Assembly (NCBI RefSeq): GCF_003576645.1
Contig: NC_044922.1
Coordinates: 8,962,538-9,026,537, forward strand
DNA from: Ipomoea triloba
Taxonomy: Eukaryota > Streptophyta > Magnoliopsida > Solanales > Convolvulaceae
Length of the DNA: 64,000 nt
Reading direction: 5' to 3'
Shown here piece by piece: positions 48,560-60,189 of the stretch. Numbering within the stretch: the first letter of the stretch is position 1; every line of letters begins with the position of its first letter. The notes below the pieces were generated by a model. It searched no databases and had not been told where the DNA came from. It saw nothing but the letters and a program-made list of their open reading frames with translations. The position numbers and the translations under genes are program-made.

Positions 48560-48989
48560 GTTTGATCGATTATGTTTTCTGATGGGGATATTGTGCATGG
48601 GTTATGACTTGGTGGGCTTATGACAATGGGCTGGGGTGAAGTAGATCCAGGAAGAGAGGCACGGGGTCCGACCATCCGAGGTGCTGCCGGCGGGCACGCT
48701 GGCCACGCCCAACTAGGGCGCGATTGGCTCACCCGGCGCGTGGCCGTGCCGTGGCCTAGCGCCCCTGGTCTCATGGTGCGGCTAGGGAGGGGTGCAGGGG
48801 TGTGATGCGGCATGTGGTGTTGTGGCGCGGTGTGCGGTGACGTGTGGTGTGGCGTGCAGTAGTGATACTTGGACCACGTGGCGCAAGGACTGAAGTTGGA
48901 TCTTGAAGCGTACACGTGGACGGGTCAAGAGGGGGGAAAGCTATTATAAATAGGGTGCCCGGCTTCTCATCAAGACATCATCTGAACAC
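48560..48989 (+). other. GC-rich island with TATA box, possible repeat promoter
   Basis: 48600-48900 is strongly GC-rich in an AT-rich setting. CTATTATAAATAGGG at about 48932-48946 is a good TATA box, and 40 bases later comes CATCAAGACATCATC, as in LTR R regions. No protein is recognised; overlapping ORFs on both strands reflect base composition. It may be a solo LTR or another promoter-bearing repeat, but the ends were not found. Confidence 0.35.
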
Positions 48990-48997
48990 CACAAGCA

Positions 48998-49075
48998 CTG
49001 TAGCCTAGTGGTCTATTGTTCTTACTTTCAACCCATCTACCTGGGTTCAATTCCTATCTTTAGCACAACTGATCA
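48998..49075 (+). mobile_element. tRNA-like SINE head
   Basis: TAGCCTAGTGGTCTATTG (box A-like) and GGGTTCAATTCCTA (box B-like) are spaced as in tRNA-derived SINEs. No acceptor-stem pairing is evident, so I do not call a tRNA gene. Confidence 0.4.
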
Positions 49076-49760
49076 ATAAGATTCAGGAAGAGTTGGTTTT
49101 ACTTTCTCTGTGGTTCGATTTTCCTTCCTTTATGTTATCACTCAATTAATTGAATAATATATAACTCGTTCGTCTACAATTATCTTTAAAAGATCGATAT
49201 GTAATATGATTTATGTAATTATATTATTACTAATTAAAATAAATATGAAAAAATGAGAAATAATTTAATTTTAATTATTAAAAAAATAAATCCTACGACC
49301 TTAATTACCATAATAATTATTAGACAATTACACAAATATATGTGTAATTATTCTTTTATACCTTAAGTATATTCATATTCACCCTATCACATTTTTAGTT
49401 TTTTCTTCCTCCCCCATATCTGAATGAATGAATTGTAATTATTATAAAAATCTAACAACCCAGATTTAATTGTAATTATACTAACATCTATGTAATTAAT
49501 TTCTATTACCATAATAATTACTACGTATTAGATAATTATACTAGCTGAAAATATTGTAATATCTGTGTATTGAATAATGGCTGAAAATATAATAAGCATC
49601 CAAATATTCTTGATTTCCATTCGTGTTTTCTACCATATATACGAAAATGAAAAATGTAAACAAAATATGTACCATCTATATGGAAGTTGGTCAAAATAGA
49701 AAACCAATTATACCATACATAATATTACTAATTATGTTATTATTTATTACCTAATTAATA

Positions 49761-50323
49761 TGTCTTTTCTACACGGTATATGTAATTATGTTAATACATG
49801 GATATAAAACACAATATTACCTATTAATAGCTATTAGTTAATTTTCATTTTTACATTTTCTTACCAAATAAGTTTTATTAATTATTTGACCAATAAAATA
49901 TTTAATTAATTGACTACAAAAGTTAGAAAAATGAAATAGGAGGATTTTACTTTTATATATATATATAGAATATTAATCAAATGTGGCCGTGCTCTTAGGT
50001 GTGGCCGTGCGGTCACACACCACTCAATGTTACGAAATACACCACTCAATGTTAAGAAACACACCACAATGAAAATATACAAAAACACCATAAAACACAC
50101 CACACACCCAAAATAATGCACCATAACTCCCATGTCCCTAATGGTGCATTTGCCAATACTGTGTGGTGTATATTTGCATACATAGTGGTGTGTTTTTGGG
50201 TGATGCGTTCCTAACGATGCATATTTGTGTGGTGAATTTTCTAACACTGAGTGGTGTATATCTGTATACATAGTGGTGAGGCCGCACTGTTCACACGTTA
50301 AGACGCGGCCACACTTGAACATG

Positions 50324-50371
<48 letters not shown>

Positions 50372-50563
50372 TTTTCTACACGGTATTATGCAATTACGTT
50401 AATACGTGAGTATAAAAATAATATTATTAATTAATAGATATTAGTTAATTTCCATTTTACGTTTTCTTACCAAATAAGTTTTACTCATTATTTGACTAAT
50501 AAAATATTTAATTAATTGACCACAAAAGTTTGGGCGGTAAAATAAAATAGGAGGATTTTACTA
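49761..50563. repeat. Pair of about 195-bp direct repeats around a TA-array MITE
   Basis: TGTCTTTTCTACACGGTAT through AGGAGGATTTTACT occurs at 49761-49952 and at 50368-50563 with roughly 90% similarity by eye. The family A MITE with its TA repeats sits between the two copies. Confidence 0.8.
49967..50328 (-). mobile_element. TA-array-embedded MITE, family A, copy 3
   Basis: Nearly identical to the copy at 3907-4267, in the same orientation, with short TATATA on the left and a longer (TA)n on the right (50329-50368). Confidence 0.8.
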
Positions 50564-50767
50564 TAGATTATAAATTATAATTGATAATTTGAATAATTAT
50601 TATGATATGATTAATATTCCTAGAGTAAGAATTTTAAATATGATAAATTACTAAATATAATTATGGCAACATTTAATTATAATTTTAATGAAATCAAACT
50701 TATTTCTTATATTACACTAATATATAATGTTACAACATTATTACAATTGAAAAATATAGGAAAAGTC

Positions 50768-50770
<3 letters not shown>

Positions 50771-50815
<45 letters not shown>
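50771..50815. repeat. (TA)n microsatellite
   Basis: About 45 bp of TA repeat, close to the left target duplication of the next element. Confidence 0.9.
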
Positions 50816-50823
<8 letters not shown>

Positions 50824-50853
50824 TATAAAGTGCAATTAATATATTTTTACAAG

Positions 50854-51371
50854 GAGTTAATTCCAGCAATGGTCCTCCGACTATGTTGATTTTCCAAAAT
50901 TAGTCCTCGACTTTTAATTTGTACAATTTAGGTCCCTTGACTCTCAAATTCTTTCCAATGTTGGTCCTTTCGTCAAATTTGGTTAAGTAGAGGTCAAATG
51001 AATGGGTAAAATTGTTCGTTCACCTGTATAGTGTATTATTACTCGTATTTCTCCTGTCATATACGCTATATATATGAATATAATCTCAGCCGAAGAGATT
51101 TCGACTGAGATTATGGCTTCGATTGAAACTTCAACTGAGATTATATTCATATATACAGCGTATAGGACAGGAGAAATACTAGTAATAATACACTAAACAT
51201 GTGAACGGACAATTTTACCCCTTCATTTGACCTCTACTTAACCAAAATTTGACGAAATGACCAACATTGAAAAGAATTTGAAAGTCAAGGGACCTAAATT
51301 GTCCAAATTAAAAGTCGGGGACTAATTTTGAAAAATCAACATAGTCGGAGGACCATTGCTGGAATTAACTC
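50854..51371. mobile_element. Near-palindromic MULE-MITE, 518 bp
   Basis: GAGTTAATTCCAGCAATGGT at the left pairs with ACCATTGCTGGAATTAACTC at the right. The complementarity extends almost to the centre (about 51105), so each arm is about 240 bp. The flanking target duplication TTTTTACAAG (50844-50853 and 51372-51381; 9 bp if the ambiguous G is excluded) fits a Mutator-like transposase. The central loop holds GAGATTTCGACTGAGATTAT. No ORF. Confidence 0.88.
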
Positions 51372-51381
51372 TTTTTACAAG

Positions 51382-52560
51382 TTACCATCAAATATGCGGT
51401 TAACTACAAGTTTTTAATTAATTTGAGGAGTTGGCATGATTTTCATAAAGAGACCACGAAGATGCCATAGTTAAACAAGAGTTTGTCTCAATGATCGGAC
51501 GAAGAATCAATAAAAGCTTCATTTATTGGCGTTTTAATCCAACCTGTTGACCTTCATCGATATCTCTAGTTAAACTGGTAGAGATCAATTAGTATAATTT
51601 CATTTACACTCTATAAGTATTACAATTTTTAATCAAAATCCACAATGCAATTTGAACTCTAGTACAGGTGTATGCGTTTTATATTATGAATTTATATACT
51701 TTAAAAATATGAATTGTGTACCTGAAACAAATTAGTAATTTATGTGTATTGTAACACAAACTATGTACTTAAATTAAATTTGAAAAATAAGTAAATATAT
51801 CACATATATATATATATATGTGTGTTTGTGTTATAAATTCTATACTTTTTGAATATGAATTCTGTACTTCATCATTTTGATCAAAGTTCATAATGTTGGC
51901 TATGTTTGGCAAACCTAGCTGAAAGCTGAAAAGTAGCTGAAAACTGAAAAGCTATTAGCTTGAAGCTGAAATCTGAAGAGTTGTTAAGCTAGCTGTTATA
52001 CTTAAAAGTGTTTGGTAAAATTATCTTTTTGATAAGCTGATAAATGTAAAAAGACTAAAAAGGAAATCTTCATACAATTTAAATAGTTTTAAATTTAAAT
52101 AAGTTTGTTTATATATTAAAATATAAAATAGTGAAATCAATATATTTTAATAAAATATAAAGTAAAAACATATATTTGAAAACGTATAAAGAAAATTAAA
52201 ATGTTCATAATTCATAAGATTAGAGCATACAAAAATAAATGTTCAAACACAAATGTCAAATTGAAATTACAACCAAACATATTTTGATGATAAAAAGTAG
52301 AAAACGTTTAGTCAAAAAGGTTTTAATTGGGAAGGGTAAAAGATTTCATTTCTTTAAAATAATAAGGTTAAAGATGGAAAAAAAGTTAGGAAGCTACTAA
52401 CTTATTTTGAAACGCTACCTAAGGTAGCATTCAAAAATATGGTAGCATTAAAAAATAAGCTCTTATTTTAAGCTACTAGCTTATTTTAGGAACATTATCT
52501 AACAGAGCTTATTGCTTATCAGTAGCTTAAAATAAGTTATAAGTTCCTAAATAAGCTCTG
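51382..52560. other. AT-rich C4H upstream DNA, possible hAT-type MITE remnant
   Basis: No gene recognised. From 51890, TTGGCAAACCTAGCTGAAAG and many AGCTGAAAA words, with AATAAGCTCT/AGAGCTTATT in both orientations near 52450-52555, resemble common plant MITEs. Ends are not defined. Confidence 0.35.
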
Positions 52561-52744
52561 TCCAATGGATTGTGATCATATTATTTTTGGGCATGTTTGA
52601 GCGTATTGTGGTAGTTTAAAATAAACACGTGAGGTAGGAAAGTTTGGACACAAAATACAAAGGCTAAACATAAATATAAACATATGTGTGACCAAAAGTT
52701 TCATGGGTAGCAATAGTGCCCAACTACCACCACGCACTCTCTCA

Positions 52745-52751
52745 ACCTAAC
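52745..52751 (+). promoter_or_regulatory. AC element (MYB site) upstream of C4H
   Basis: ACCTAAC fits the AC-element consensus ACC(T/A)A(A/C)C bound by lignin-pathway MYB factors. It lies about 35 bp before the TATA box. A second match, ACCTACC, is at 52840-52846 in the probable 5' UTR. These sites are known to drive phenylpropanoid genes; activity here is inference. Confidence 0.5.
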
Positions 52752-52781
52752 GCCCTCTTCTTCATCAACCATTCTTGTTTC

Positions 52782-52789
52782 TATAAATA
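52782..52789 (+). promoter_or_regulatory. TATA box of C4H
   Basis: TATAAATA lies 85-92 bp before the ATG at 52874. A pyrimidine-rich leader follows, which is a normal plant promoter layout. Confidence 0.8.
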
Positions 52790-52873
52790 AATTCCCCATT
52801 CTCTTCTCTTTCCCTCACTTCAATCACTCTGATTCTCCCACCTACCTTTTTCTACTAGCACTAGCAAGAAACC

Positions 52874-55570
52874 ATGGATCTTCTCCTCTTAGAGAAGACC
52901 CTTCTTGGCCTCTTCTTCGCCATTCTTGTCGCCATTGTTGTGTCCAAGCTACGCGGCAAGAAGTACAAGCTCCCGCCGGGTCCTCTCCCGGTGCCGGTGT
53001 TCGGGAACTGGCTCCAGGTCGGGGATGACCTGAACCACCGGAATCTCACCGATTACGCCAAGAAGTTCGGTGACATTTTCCTTCTGAGGATGGGGCAGAG
53101 GAACCTGGTGGTGGTGTCGTCGCCGGAGCTAGCGAAGGAGGTTCTCCACACGCAAGGGGTGGAGTTCGGGTCCCGAACCCGGAACGTGGTGTTCGATATC
53201 TTCACCGGGAAAGGGCAGGACATGGTGTTCACCGTCTACGGCGACCACTGGCGGAAGATGCGGCGGATCATGACGGTGCCCTTCTTCACCAACAAGGTTG
53301 TGCAGCAGTACCGGCGAGGGTGGGAGGACGAGATCGGGTTGGTGGTGGAGGAGGTGAAGAAGAATCCGGAGGCGGCGACCACCGGGATTGTTCTCCGCCG
53401 CCGCTTGCAGCTCATGATGTACAACAATCTGTTCAGGATTATGTTTGACCGGAGGTTCGAGAGCGAGGAGGACCCCATGTTTAAGAAGCTCAGAGCTTTG
53501 AATGGTGAGAGGAGTAGGCTGGCACAGAGCTTTGATTACAACTATGGTGATTTCATCCCCATTTTGAGGCCTTTCCTCCGAGGCTACTTGAAGATCTGCA
53601 AGGAGGTTAAGGAGAGGAGACTGCAGCTATTCAAGGACCACTTTGTTGAGGAGAGAAAGTAATTTTTCTTTTCTTTCTTGGATTCATCTTTACATAATTT
53701 AATTCACTTCAACAAATTGAGCTCTGCATTTGGCCTTGTTAATTTAAATACATCCTCTTATACCTCGGGATTGGGAATTTAACCTTTCAAAAAGAATCTC
53801 TTTCAAGTGTTTTATTTCAAGATTTATTAGTCTCTGAGATTCTTGGTTTGGATGTTGCAGGAAGCTTTCAAGCACAAAGGGCATGGACAACAACAGTCTG
53901 AAATGTGCCATAGATCACATTCTTGAAGCCCAGCAAAAGGGAGAGATCAATGAGGATAATGTCCTCTACATTGTTGAGAACATTAATGTTGCTGGTATGA
54001 TTCACCACTCTCCCACTTTTGTCCTTATATTATGGAATATCCTTGCTGTTTTTTATTTTAATTGAGTAGGGTCGAATTGCATATTTACATGTCTATTAAT
54101 TCACCAAGTCAACCCTTGGACAAATCCCAAAATTTCTGTATGCTTCTGTGAGATACATTGAAGTATGCAAATCTAATTTGAGAACAGGAATTTTCAAACT
54201 TATCACCTTTGACTACAACTATACATGGTTGGGCTGATTTGTTTTTGGCTCTGTTTAAGTGTGGAGGAGTGATTGATTCTTTTTTGTTAAATCAAATGCT
54301 TACCACTACTTCAAAAGCTATAGCCGGTAGGGGAGGCACAATTTTATTTGTTTTATAGACTGAGTCGAGAGGCAGGGTGTTGGACTTTACCCTTTATCGG
54401 CCTCTGCCCAATGACTAGCCACCAATTAACGGGCTTAGCCCTTCGTCGGCCTCCACCAACATTTTTGTTTTTTTAGTTCCCTAATTCTCAGTAAGTTAGA
54501 ATTGGTGACAAGGGACATTGAGGAGAGGCTTCCTTGGTGGTTGTTTGATTTGGGATTTGGTGTTTGTCATGATTTGAGCTTCCCCTTTACTAGTGTGAGA
54601 TGGTAATATCTCCACATCAGCATGCTAATTGAATGGTTTAGAAATAGTGGTTTTTGGGGATTGGTTGGTGGCAAAGAACACCTGATATCTCACCTACAAA
54701 GCTTGCCTCAAACAATATTATGTCTTTTTACTAATCTTAAGGTCACTCCTGACAGAGACATGTAATTCTTCTGTTTCATGACTAAACTATTACACTTCCT
54801 TAAAGAGATTGTGGTAATTGATTACATAAATACTAATGAAACCAACATCTAAAGAGCTGAAATTAGTGTCTTTTGGTAAGACAATGACCATGGTAATTGC
54901 TAATATGATGGATGGATTATTTGTTGCAGCAATTGAAACAACCCTGTGGTCGATCGAGTGGGGCATTGCAGAACTGGTTAACAACCTGGGGATCCAAAAG
55001 AAACTTCGCGAAGAGATTGATGCAGTTCTGGGACCGGGAGTTCAGCTAACCGAGCCAGACACCCACAAACTTCCATACCTTCAGGCCGTGATCAAGCCAG
55101 ACACCCACAAACTTCCATACCTTCAGGCCGTGATCAAAGAAACACTTCGTCTTAGAATGGCAATTCCTCTGTTGGTCCCCCACATGAACCTCCACGACGC
55201 CAAGCTCGGAGGGTACGACATCCCTGCAGAGAGCAAAATCTTGGTGAACGCTTGGTGGCTAGCTAACAACCCCTCGACCTGGAAGAACCCGGAGGAGTTC
55301 CGCCCAGAGAGGTTCTTTGAAGAGGAGAAGCACGTCGAGGCCAATGGCAATGACTTCAGATTCCTCCCGTTTGGCGTTGGCAGGAGGAGCTGCCCCGGGA
55401 TCATCCTGGCCTTGCCAATCCTCGGAATCGTGCTGGGGCGCCTGGTTCAGAACTTTGAACTCTTGCCCCCTCCAGGACACTCCAAGGTGGACACCACAGA
55501 AAAGGGTGGCCAGTTCAGTCTCCACATCTTGAAGCACTCCACCATTGTCATGAAGCCAAGGTGTTTTTAA
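52874..55570 (+). CDS. C4H: Trans-cinnamate 4-monooxygenase (C4H, CYP73A) with internal duplication
   Basis: C4H hydroxylates trans-cinnamate to p-coumarate using NADPH and P450 reductase on the ER, the second step of the phenylpropanoid pathway. Exons are 52874-53658, 53861-53994 and 54930-55570, with GT/AG junctions in phase, giving 519 residues. Visible are the N-terminal membrane anchor, the PPGP hinge (34-37), the I-helix AAIETT (306-311), the K-helix ETLR (377-380), FRPERF (430-435) and the heme loop [11 protein letters not shown] with Cys461. The usual length is 505. The extra 14 residues are a perfect tandem duplication of [14 protein letters not shown] (349-362 and 363-376) abutting the K-helix. 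The rest matches the family closely. Intron 2 is about 935 bp with no transposon ends seen. The TATA box and AC elements upstream suit MYB-controlled expression. Whether the enzyme folds with the insertion is unknown. Confidence 0.97.
55054..55137 (+). repeat. 42-bp perfect in-frame tandem duplication in C4H exon 3
   Basis: The 42 bases at 55054-55095 are repeated without change at 55096-55137. The unit encodes 14 residues and adds exactly the excess over the usual C4H length. Confidence 0.98.
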
Positions 55571-56356
55571 CTCTTCTTGTGTTCTATTACTTTTTTTATT
55601 TTTATGAGGTTGTGAAGGAATTTATTTTGTTACATGATGATGATGGTGTTGTATTGAAAGATAAATCCCCAGGCCACATTGGATTTTCACCTAGCTTGTT
55701 CTACTTTTATTTATTTAAATAACAATATCAGTTCAATAAGACGTGAAATCCATGGAATATCTATTCATCATTAGTAGTTCAACTGCAACAAAATTGCATG
55801 TGTTTACCCAAATCTATGTATATGCCCTTTGGACACTCTTCCTTTGTCCCCAACCAAATGCACCCTAAAAGAAACCAAATGCACCCTAAAAGAGTATAAG
55901 ATATCCTAAAAGATTACATTGCCGTACATCAAACTCATCCCTAAAATAGGCCAATTATTGTCCACACAGTGCTTAATGTATATTATATAAAATAATGTAT
56001 TTTTAGTATTCAAATAATATATTTTTTCAAAACTCAACGTGCATTTTTAATAAATTAAAAGTATATTATTTGATAATAATATGATTTACACAGCTCCGTC
56101 ATTGCGTTGACCATGGTCTCCCCAATAATAATTATCTAAAATAATATACACTAAATACACCTATCAATCTTACGTCCCACTCCACTTGGATTTTATTTAT
56201 TTATTTATTTAATGTTTTTTAAATGCAAATAGAAATTGAAAGATTCCAAATCTTGCAATTCTTTCACATACAGTTGTGTACTTTTAGGTTTTTTTTTTTT
56301 TGTTTTTTTTTTTGTTTTTTTTTGTTTTTTGTTTTTTGTTTTTTTGGAACCTTTAC

Positions 56357-56392
<36 letters not shown>

Positions 56393-56434
56393 TCATTGAT
56401 GGCCATCCAGGGATTTTAAGTGCTAGAAGAGTTA
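55571..56434. other. C4H 3' flank, intergenic
   Basis: Probable 3' UTR, then AT-rich DNA. A short duplication (CCAAATGCACCCTAAAAGA, twice near 55855-55892), a T-rich homopolymer tract (56288-56345) and an (AAT)n array (56361-56391) are present. No gene seen. Confidence 0.5.
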
Positions 56435-56795
56435 GGCCTTCTCCATTTTTTCATTTTGACACAAGTTTTTAGACCAAAAAACTAACCCATAAGTTTTTAC
56501 ACAAATGGGAGAATGAGTTTTTAGCCATATTTTTTTCACTGCAAATATGAGTTTTTGATAGAAAATGGTGGACACTGCACAGGAAGAACCTGCGCATGTG
56601 AGGCGCAGTCGTAAATCATACTTTATATAAATATATATATATAAAACTTTTTTTTTTCTTTTTTTTCTGTTTTAGATTTTGTTTTATTTTTTATTATTAT
56701 TATTTTTTTTTCCTCCACCCCATTGCCTCTTTCCTAACCATACTTGCAAAAACTCATCAAAAACCACATCAAAATTACAACTATTGAGGAAGGCC
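56435..56795. mobile_element. PIF/Harbinger-type MITE, 361 bp
   Basis: The ends GGCCTTCTCCATTTTTTC and TTGAGGAAGGCC are inverted. A TTA duplication is at 56432-56434 and 56796-56798. The interior GAACCTGCGCATGTGAGGCG is reminiscent of the MITE in the E2 intron, with a shared GCGCA-rich core and T-rich segment followed by CTCCACCCC/CTCCCCTC. Confidence 0.78.
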
Positions 56796-57181
56796 TTAGC
56801 GAAGGTTGCAAAAAAAAAAAAATGCTAGAAGAGTTAGCGAGGAGCCATAGTGGTTCTCCTTGGGTTCCCCTCCTATACCATAATAATAATAATAATAATA
56901 ATTAAATATTTTGTACTTTAAAATTTACGATGCTTTTATTATAGGTCAAAAAATATATTTATGTCCCAAAAATATGATTATGTGGATAGAACATGATTCT
57001 TGCTTCCTTATGTATAGATAGAATATATGCCTAGTAGAAGTTTGCAATGCAAGTATGCAACATTACCTTCTAATTATTTTATGACACTTTAATAAGGAAA
57101 GGGAATATAAAAATGTACGGAGGAATAATTTCTGGGACAATGTTGGTAATAACTAATATAACTAGTTATCCTTATCGCAAA

Positions 57182-57698
57182 TTATATCGTGGATCGTGGT
57201 CCACAATGCATTGTGGACCGCGGATCAAAACGACATCGTTTTGATTAATGAAAACAGACGGATGAATTCGCGCAACTCACTTTCAGTTCATATACACTGC
57301 AGTTACATTTCAACACAACTATCGTTACATTTTGATATAACTACAGTTTCATTCGATAATATAAAAACACAAATGTGAAACTGTTATTCAGTATCAGTTC
57401 ATATACACTGCAGTTACATTTCAACACAACTACAGTTACATTTCGATATAACTACAGTTTCATTCGATAATATAAAACACAAAAGTGAAACTGTTATTCA
57501 GTATCAGTTCATATACACTGCAGTTACATTTCTACACAACTACAGTTACATTTCGATATAACTACAGTTTCATTCGATAATATCAAAACAAATGTAAGGC
57601 AGTATCTTTTGAGATGAACTGTAGTGTCAATTACGGGCTCCGTCTCCCACTTAACTTACTGAAACGACGTCGTTTTGGGACCACGGTCCACGATATAA
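57182..57698. mobile_element. TIR element with internal 107-bp repeats, copy 2
   Basis: TTATATCGTGGATCGTGGTC and GACCACGGTCCACGATATAA are inverted ends, with AACGACATCGTTTTG and AACGACGTCGTTTTG beside them. Three tandem units begin CAGTTCATATACACTGCAG (near 57284, 57391 and 57499). It is a sister of 37091-37636. Confidence 0.7.
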
Positions 57699-59725
57699 GA
57701 ACTGTATACTTATGTGATTGTATTAAATATAATTCAGCATTGTTGCGTTAAATAAAACTTATAAAATATATCACATTCAATAATCTATTCATTACTTTCC
57801 TCAAGTGCACTAACAACAATAAAATGTTCTGATTTTATTTAATCAACTTTACAAGACAATAAAAAGTTTTTATTTTTTGGTGATAATAAAAAGTTAGCTG
57901 TGAAATCAGACCAACACAGTACCCCTCCCTTATAGAAATCAAGAAGCAAAGTAGTTATTTCAAAAAAGTTGATAAGTGAGTGGAACATAATGTTTTTATT
58001 AACAAGTTATGAGTTAAATTTTTGTTATTATTTCTCTTTTGGTGAAGTTCATTGCACAATTTTTTTGTGTAGTGACAGCAAGGGAGATCATTATCTGCTC
58101 TAAACTTTCTCAATTACTTTTAGTTAAAAGAATCAATATTTCCAAAGTTCGATCTTGTAACCACACCCATTTGAAATGATAACAAGGTATCGTCACACTA
58201 CATAGTATTTGGCAGATCATAAACTCATTATTTTGTGAAAAAAAAAGAAGAAAGAAAAGTAAAATGTAAATGGTTAGAGCTTCTCCTTTTGAGTTGTTAT
58301 ACATTCAATCATGGTTTGTGTTAGACTAACGTATTTTATGTGTTAGAATAATATACTTTATGTGTAATGAAATTTTTGGGGTAAAATAATAGATTTTGTG
58401 ATTTAGAATAATGTACTTTCTGAGTTAGAATAATGTACATTATGAGCTATAAAAATGTATGTTGCAGTAGGTTGCGTAAAATTTTTTAAATGACGTTTTT
58501 GGACTGTGATCCACACAACAATAACTGTTGGCCAATAGTTATACCATGGACCTAGGTCCACTTTGCGAGGTAGACCCATCACAATTTACATACTGAATAT
58601 TCATAATTCAAATTGTAAACATTCAGTATATAAATTGTGAACATTCAGTATGCAAATTGTGTATTTTGATCCTGGCTCCATCTTGCAAGGTAGACCTGGT
58701 CCAAAACGACGTCGTTTAACTAAGTTAGTGAGGAGTTGATGCGCGACGGATTCCGTCTGTCTAATCCCTATTATATGTAGTTTTGTGTATTCTATTGAGT
58801 GTTTATGTGTATTCTATTATATAATTTTATACATTAGTAATTTCAATACGATATCTCATGAAATAGGAATGATAATACTTATAGTGATTCTGTGTTTTCT
58901 ATTGAATGTTTATGTGTATTCTAGTATTTAATTCTGTACATTAGTAATTTCAATACCATATCTCATGAAACAGAAATGCTAATACTTAGGGTAGTGATTC
59001 TGTGTATTCTATTGAGTGTTTATGTGTATTCTAGTATATAATTCTATGCATTATTGGTTTCAAATACCATACACAGAATTTGTGTAAAGAATACACAGAA
59101 TCCGTATAAAGAATACACAGAATGTCAAAACATAATGCATAGAAAATTATCACACAAGTACAAATAACTAATCTTAGTGTGATTTCAAAAAAAAAAAAAA
59201 CTAATCTTAGCGTTTACACTAGTCCAATCGTTAACACACATAATCCATAGTCATAATGCACATAATTCATAACCATAATGTACATAAATGATAACACCAA
59301 ATACACAAACACATCAAAATCTACGCATAACTCATCTTACACTACTCAAGTTATTAACATACATAATTGAAAGGGATGTACAAAATTCGTGGACAGAATA
59401 CACAGAATATCATCACAAAATATACTGAACTCATCTTATAAGTTAACAGCCGAACGAGAAACAGAATTTCCAAAAAAGTCATTAATTAAAAGAAATTCAA
59501 AACGACGTCATTTTGGATCGGGGTGCACAATGTATTTTGCACTCTGGTCGATGATAAAAGTTTCCATGGTCTACAGTAAAATTGCCTCTCCTTTTCGGCT
59601 AAAGTTGGTATTTTCAGCCCATTAGAGTTTAAGAGATTCCACTAGTATATAGTCCAATAGGCTCATTAAATTAATGTGCATGCGATGCCCGTTTAAATAC
59701 TTTCTCTTTTCTTTTATTTATTAAT
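57699..59725. other. Intergenic DNA with partial TIR-element ends
   Basis: No gene recognised. ATACCATGGACCTAGGTCCA (58547-58566) and AACGACGTC words near 58706 and 59500 belong to the same group of TIR elements. Between them, TGTGTATTCTATTGAGTGTTT recurs about three times (58793, 58899, 59002). Complete elements could not be bounded. Confidence 0.4.
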
Positions 59726-59854
59726 AAAAATATCATTTTATATTCATAGCTTTACACACACACACATAAAAATATCATTTTATATTCATAGCTTTACACA
59801 CACACACACACAAATATCATTTTATATTCATAGCTTTACACACACACACACACA
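59726..59854. repeat. Three-copy tandem repeat ending in (CA)n
   Basis: AATATCATTTTATATTCATA followed by GCTTTACACACACACA occurs three times with a period of about 43 bp. Confidence 0.9.
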
Positions 59855-60189
59855 TATCAGTTAATTTATAAGTAGAAATTAATTTTAAAATAGCGTATCA
59901 TATAATCTCTATTTTGTTAGGAATTTGTTTGTTGTGCCCGTTGGCCATTAGCTCTAACCGATGAACATTACAGGTAAATAGAAAAGAGATAGAGAGAAGA
60001 GATAGAGAGAGTGAGAGACAACAAAGAGTAGGGAGTTTTTCATTTCATTAGCAATGTATATGTTACAAGGGACATATATATAATACAAACAATAACGGAA
60101 ATACATAATGGATACATAAATACAGAAACAGTTACAACCGTTATATACTTTATAATAATGTCCACTACTTAATATTATTTATAACATTT

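Noticed and set aside
48535..48915. 126-codon His/Pro-rich minus-strand ORF and a plus-strand ORF in the GC-rich island
   Set aside because: Overlapping low-complexity frames caused by GC-rich composition; no domain.
48998..49075. tRNA gene
   Set aside because: Box A and box B resemble a tRNA, but acceptor and anticodon stems do not form; better viewed as a SINE head.
53236..53478. Minus-strand ORFs within C4H exons
   Set aside because: Antisense shadows of a well-supported P450 gene.
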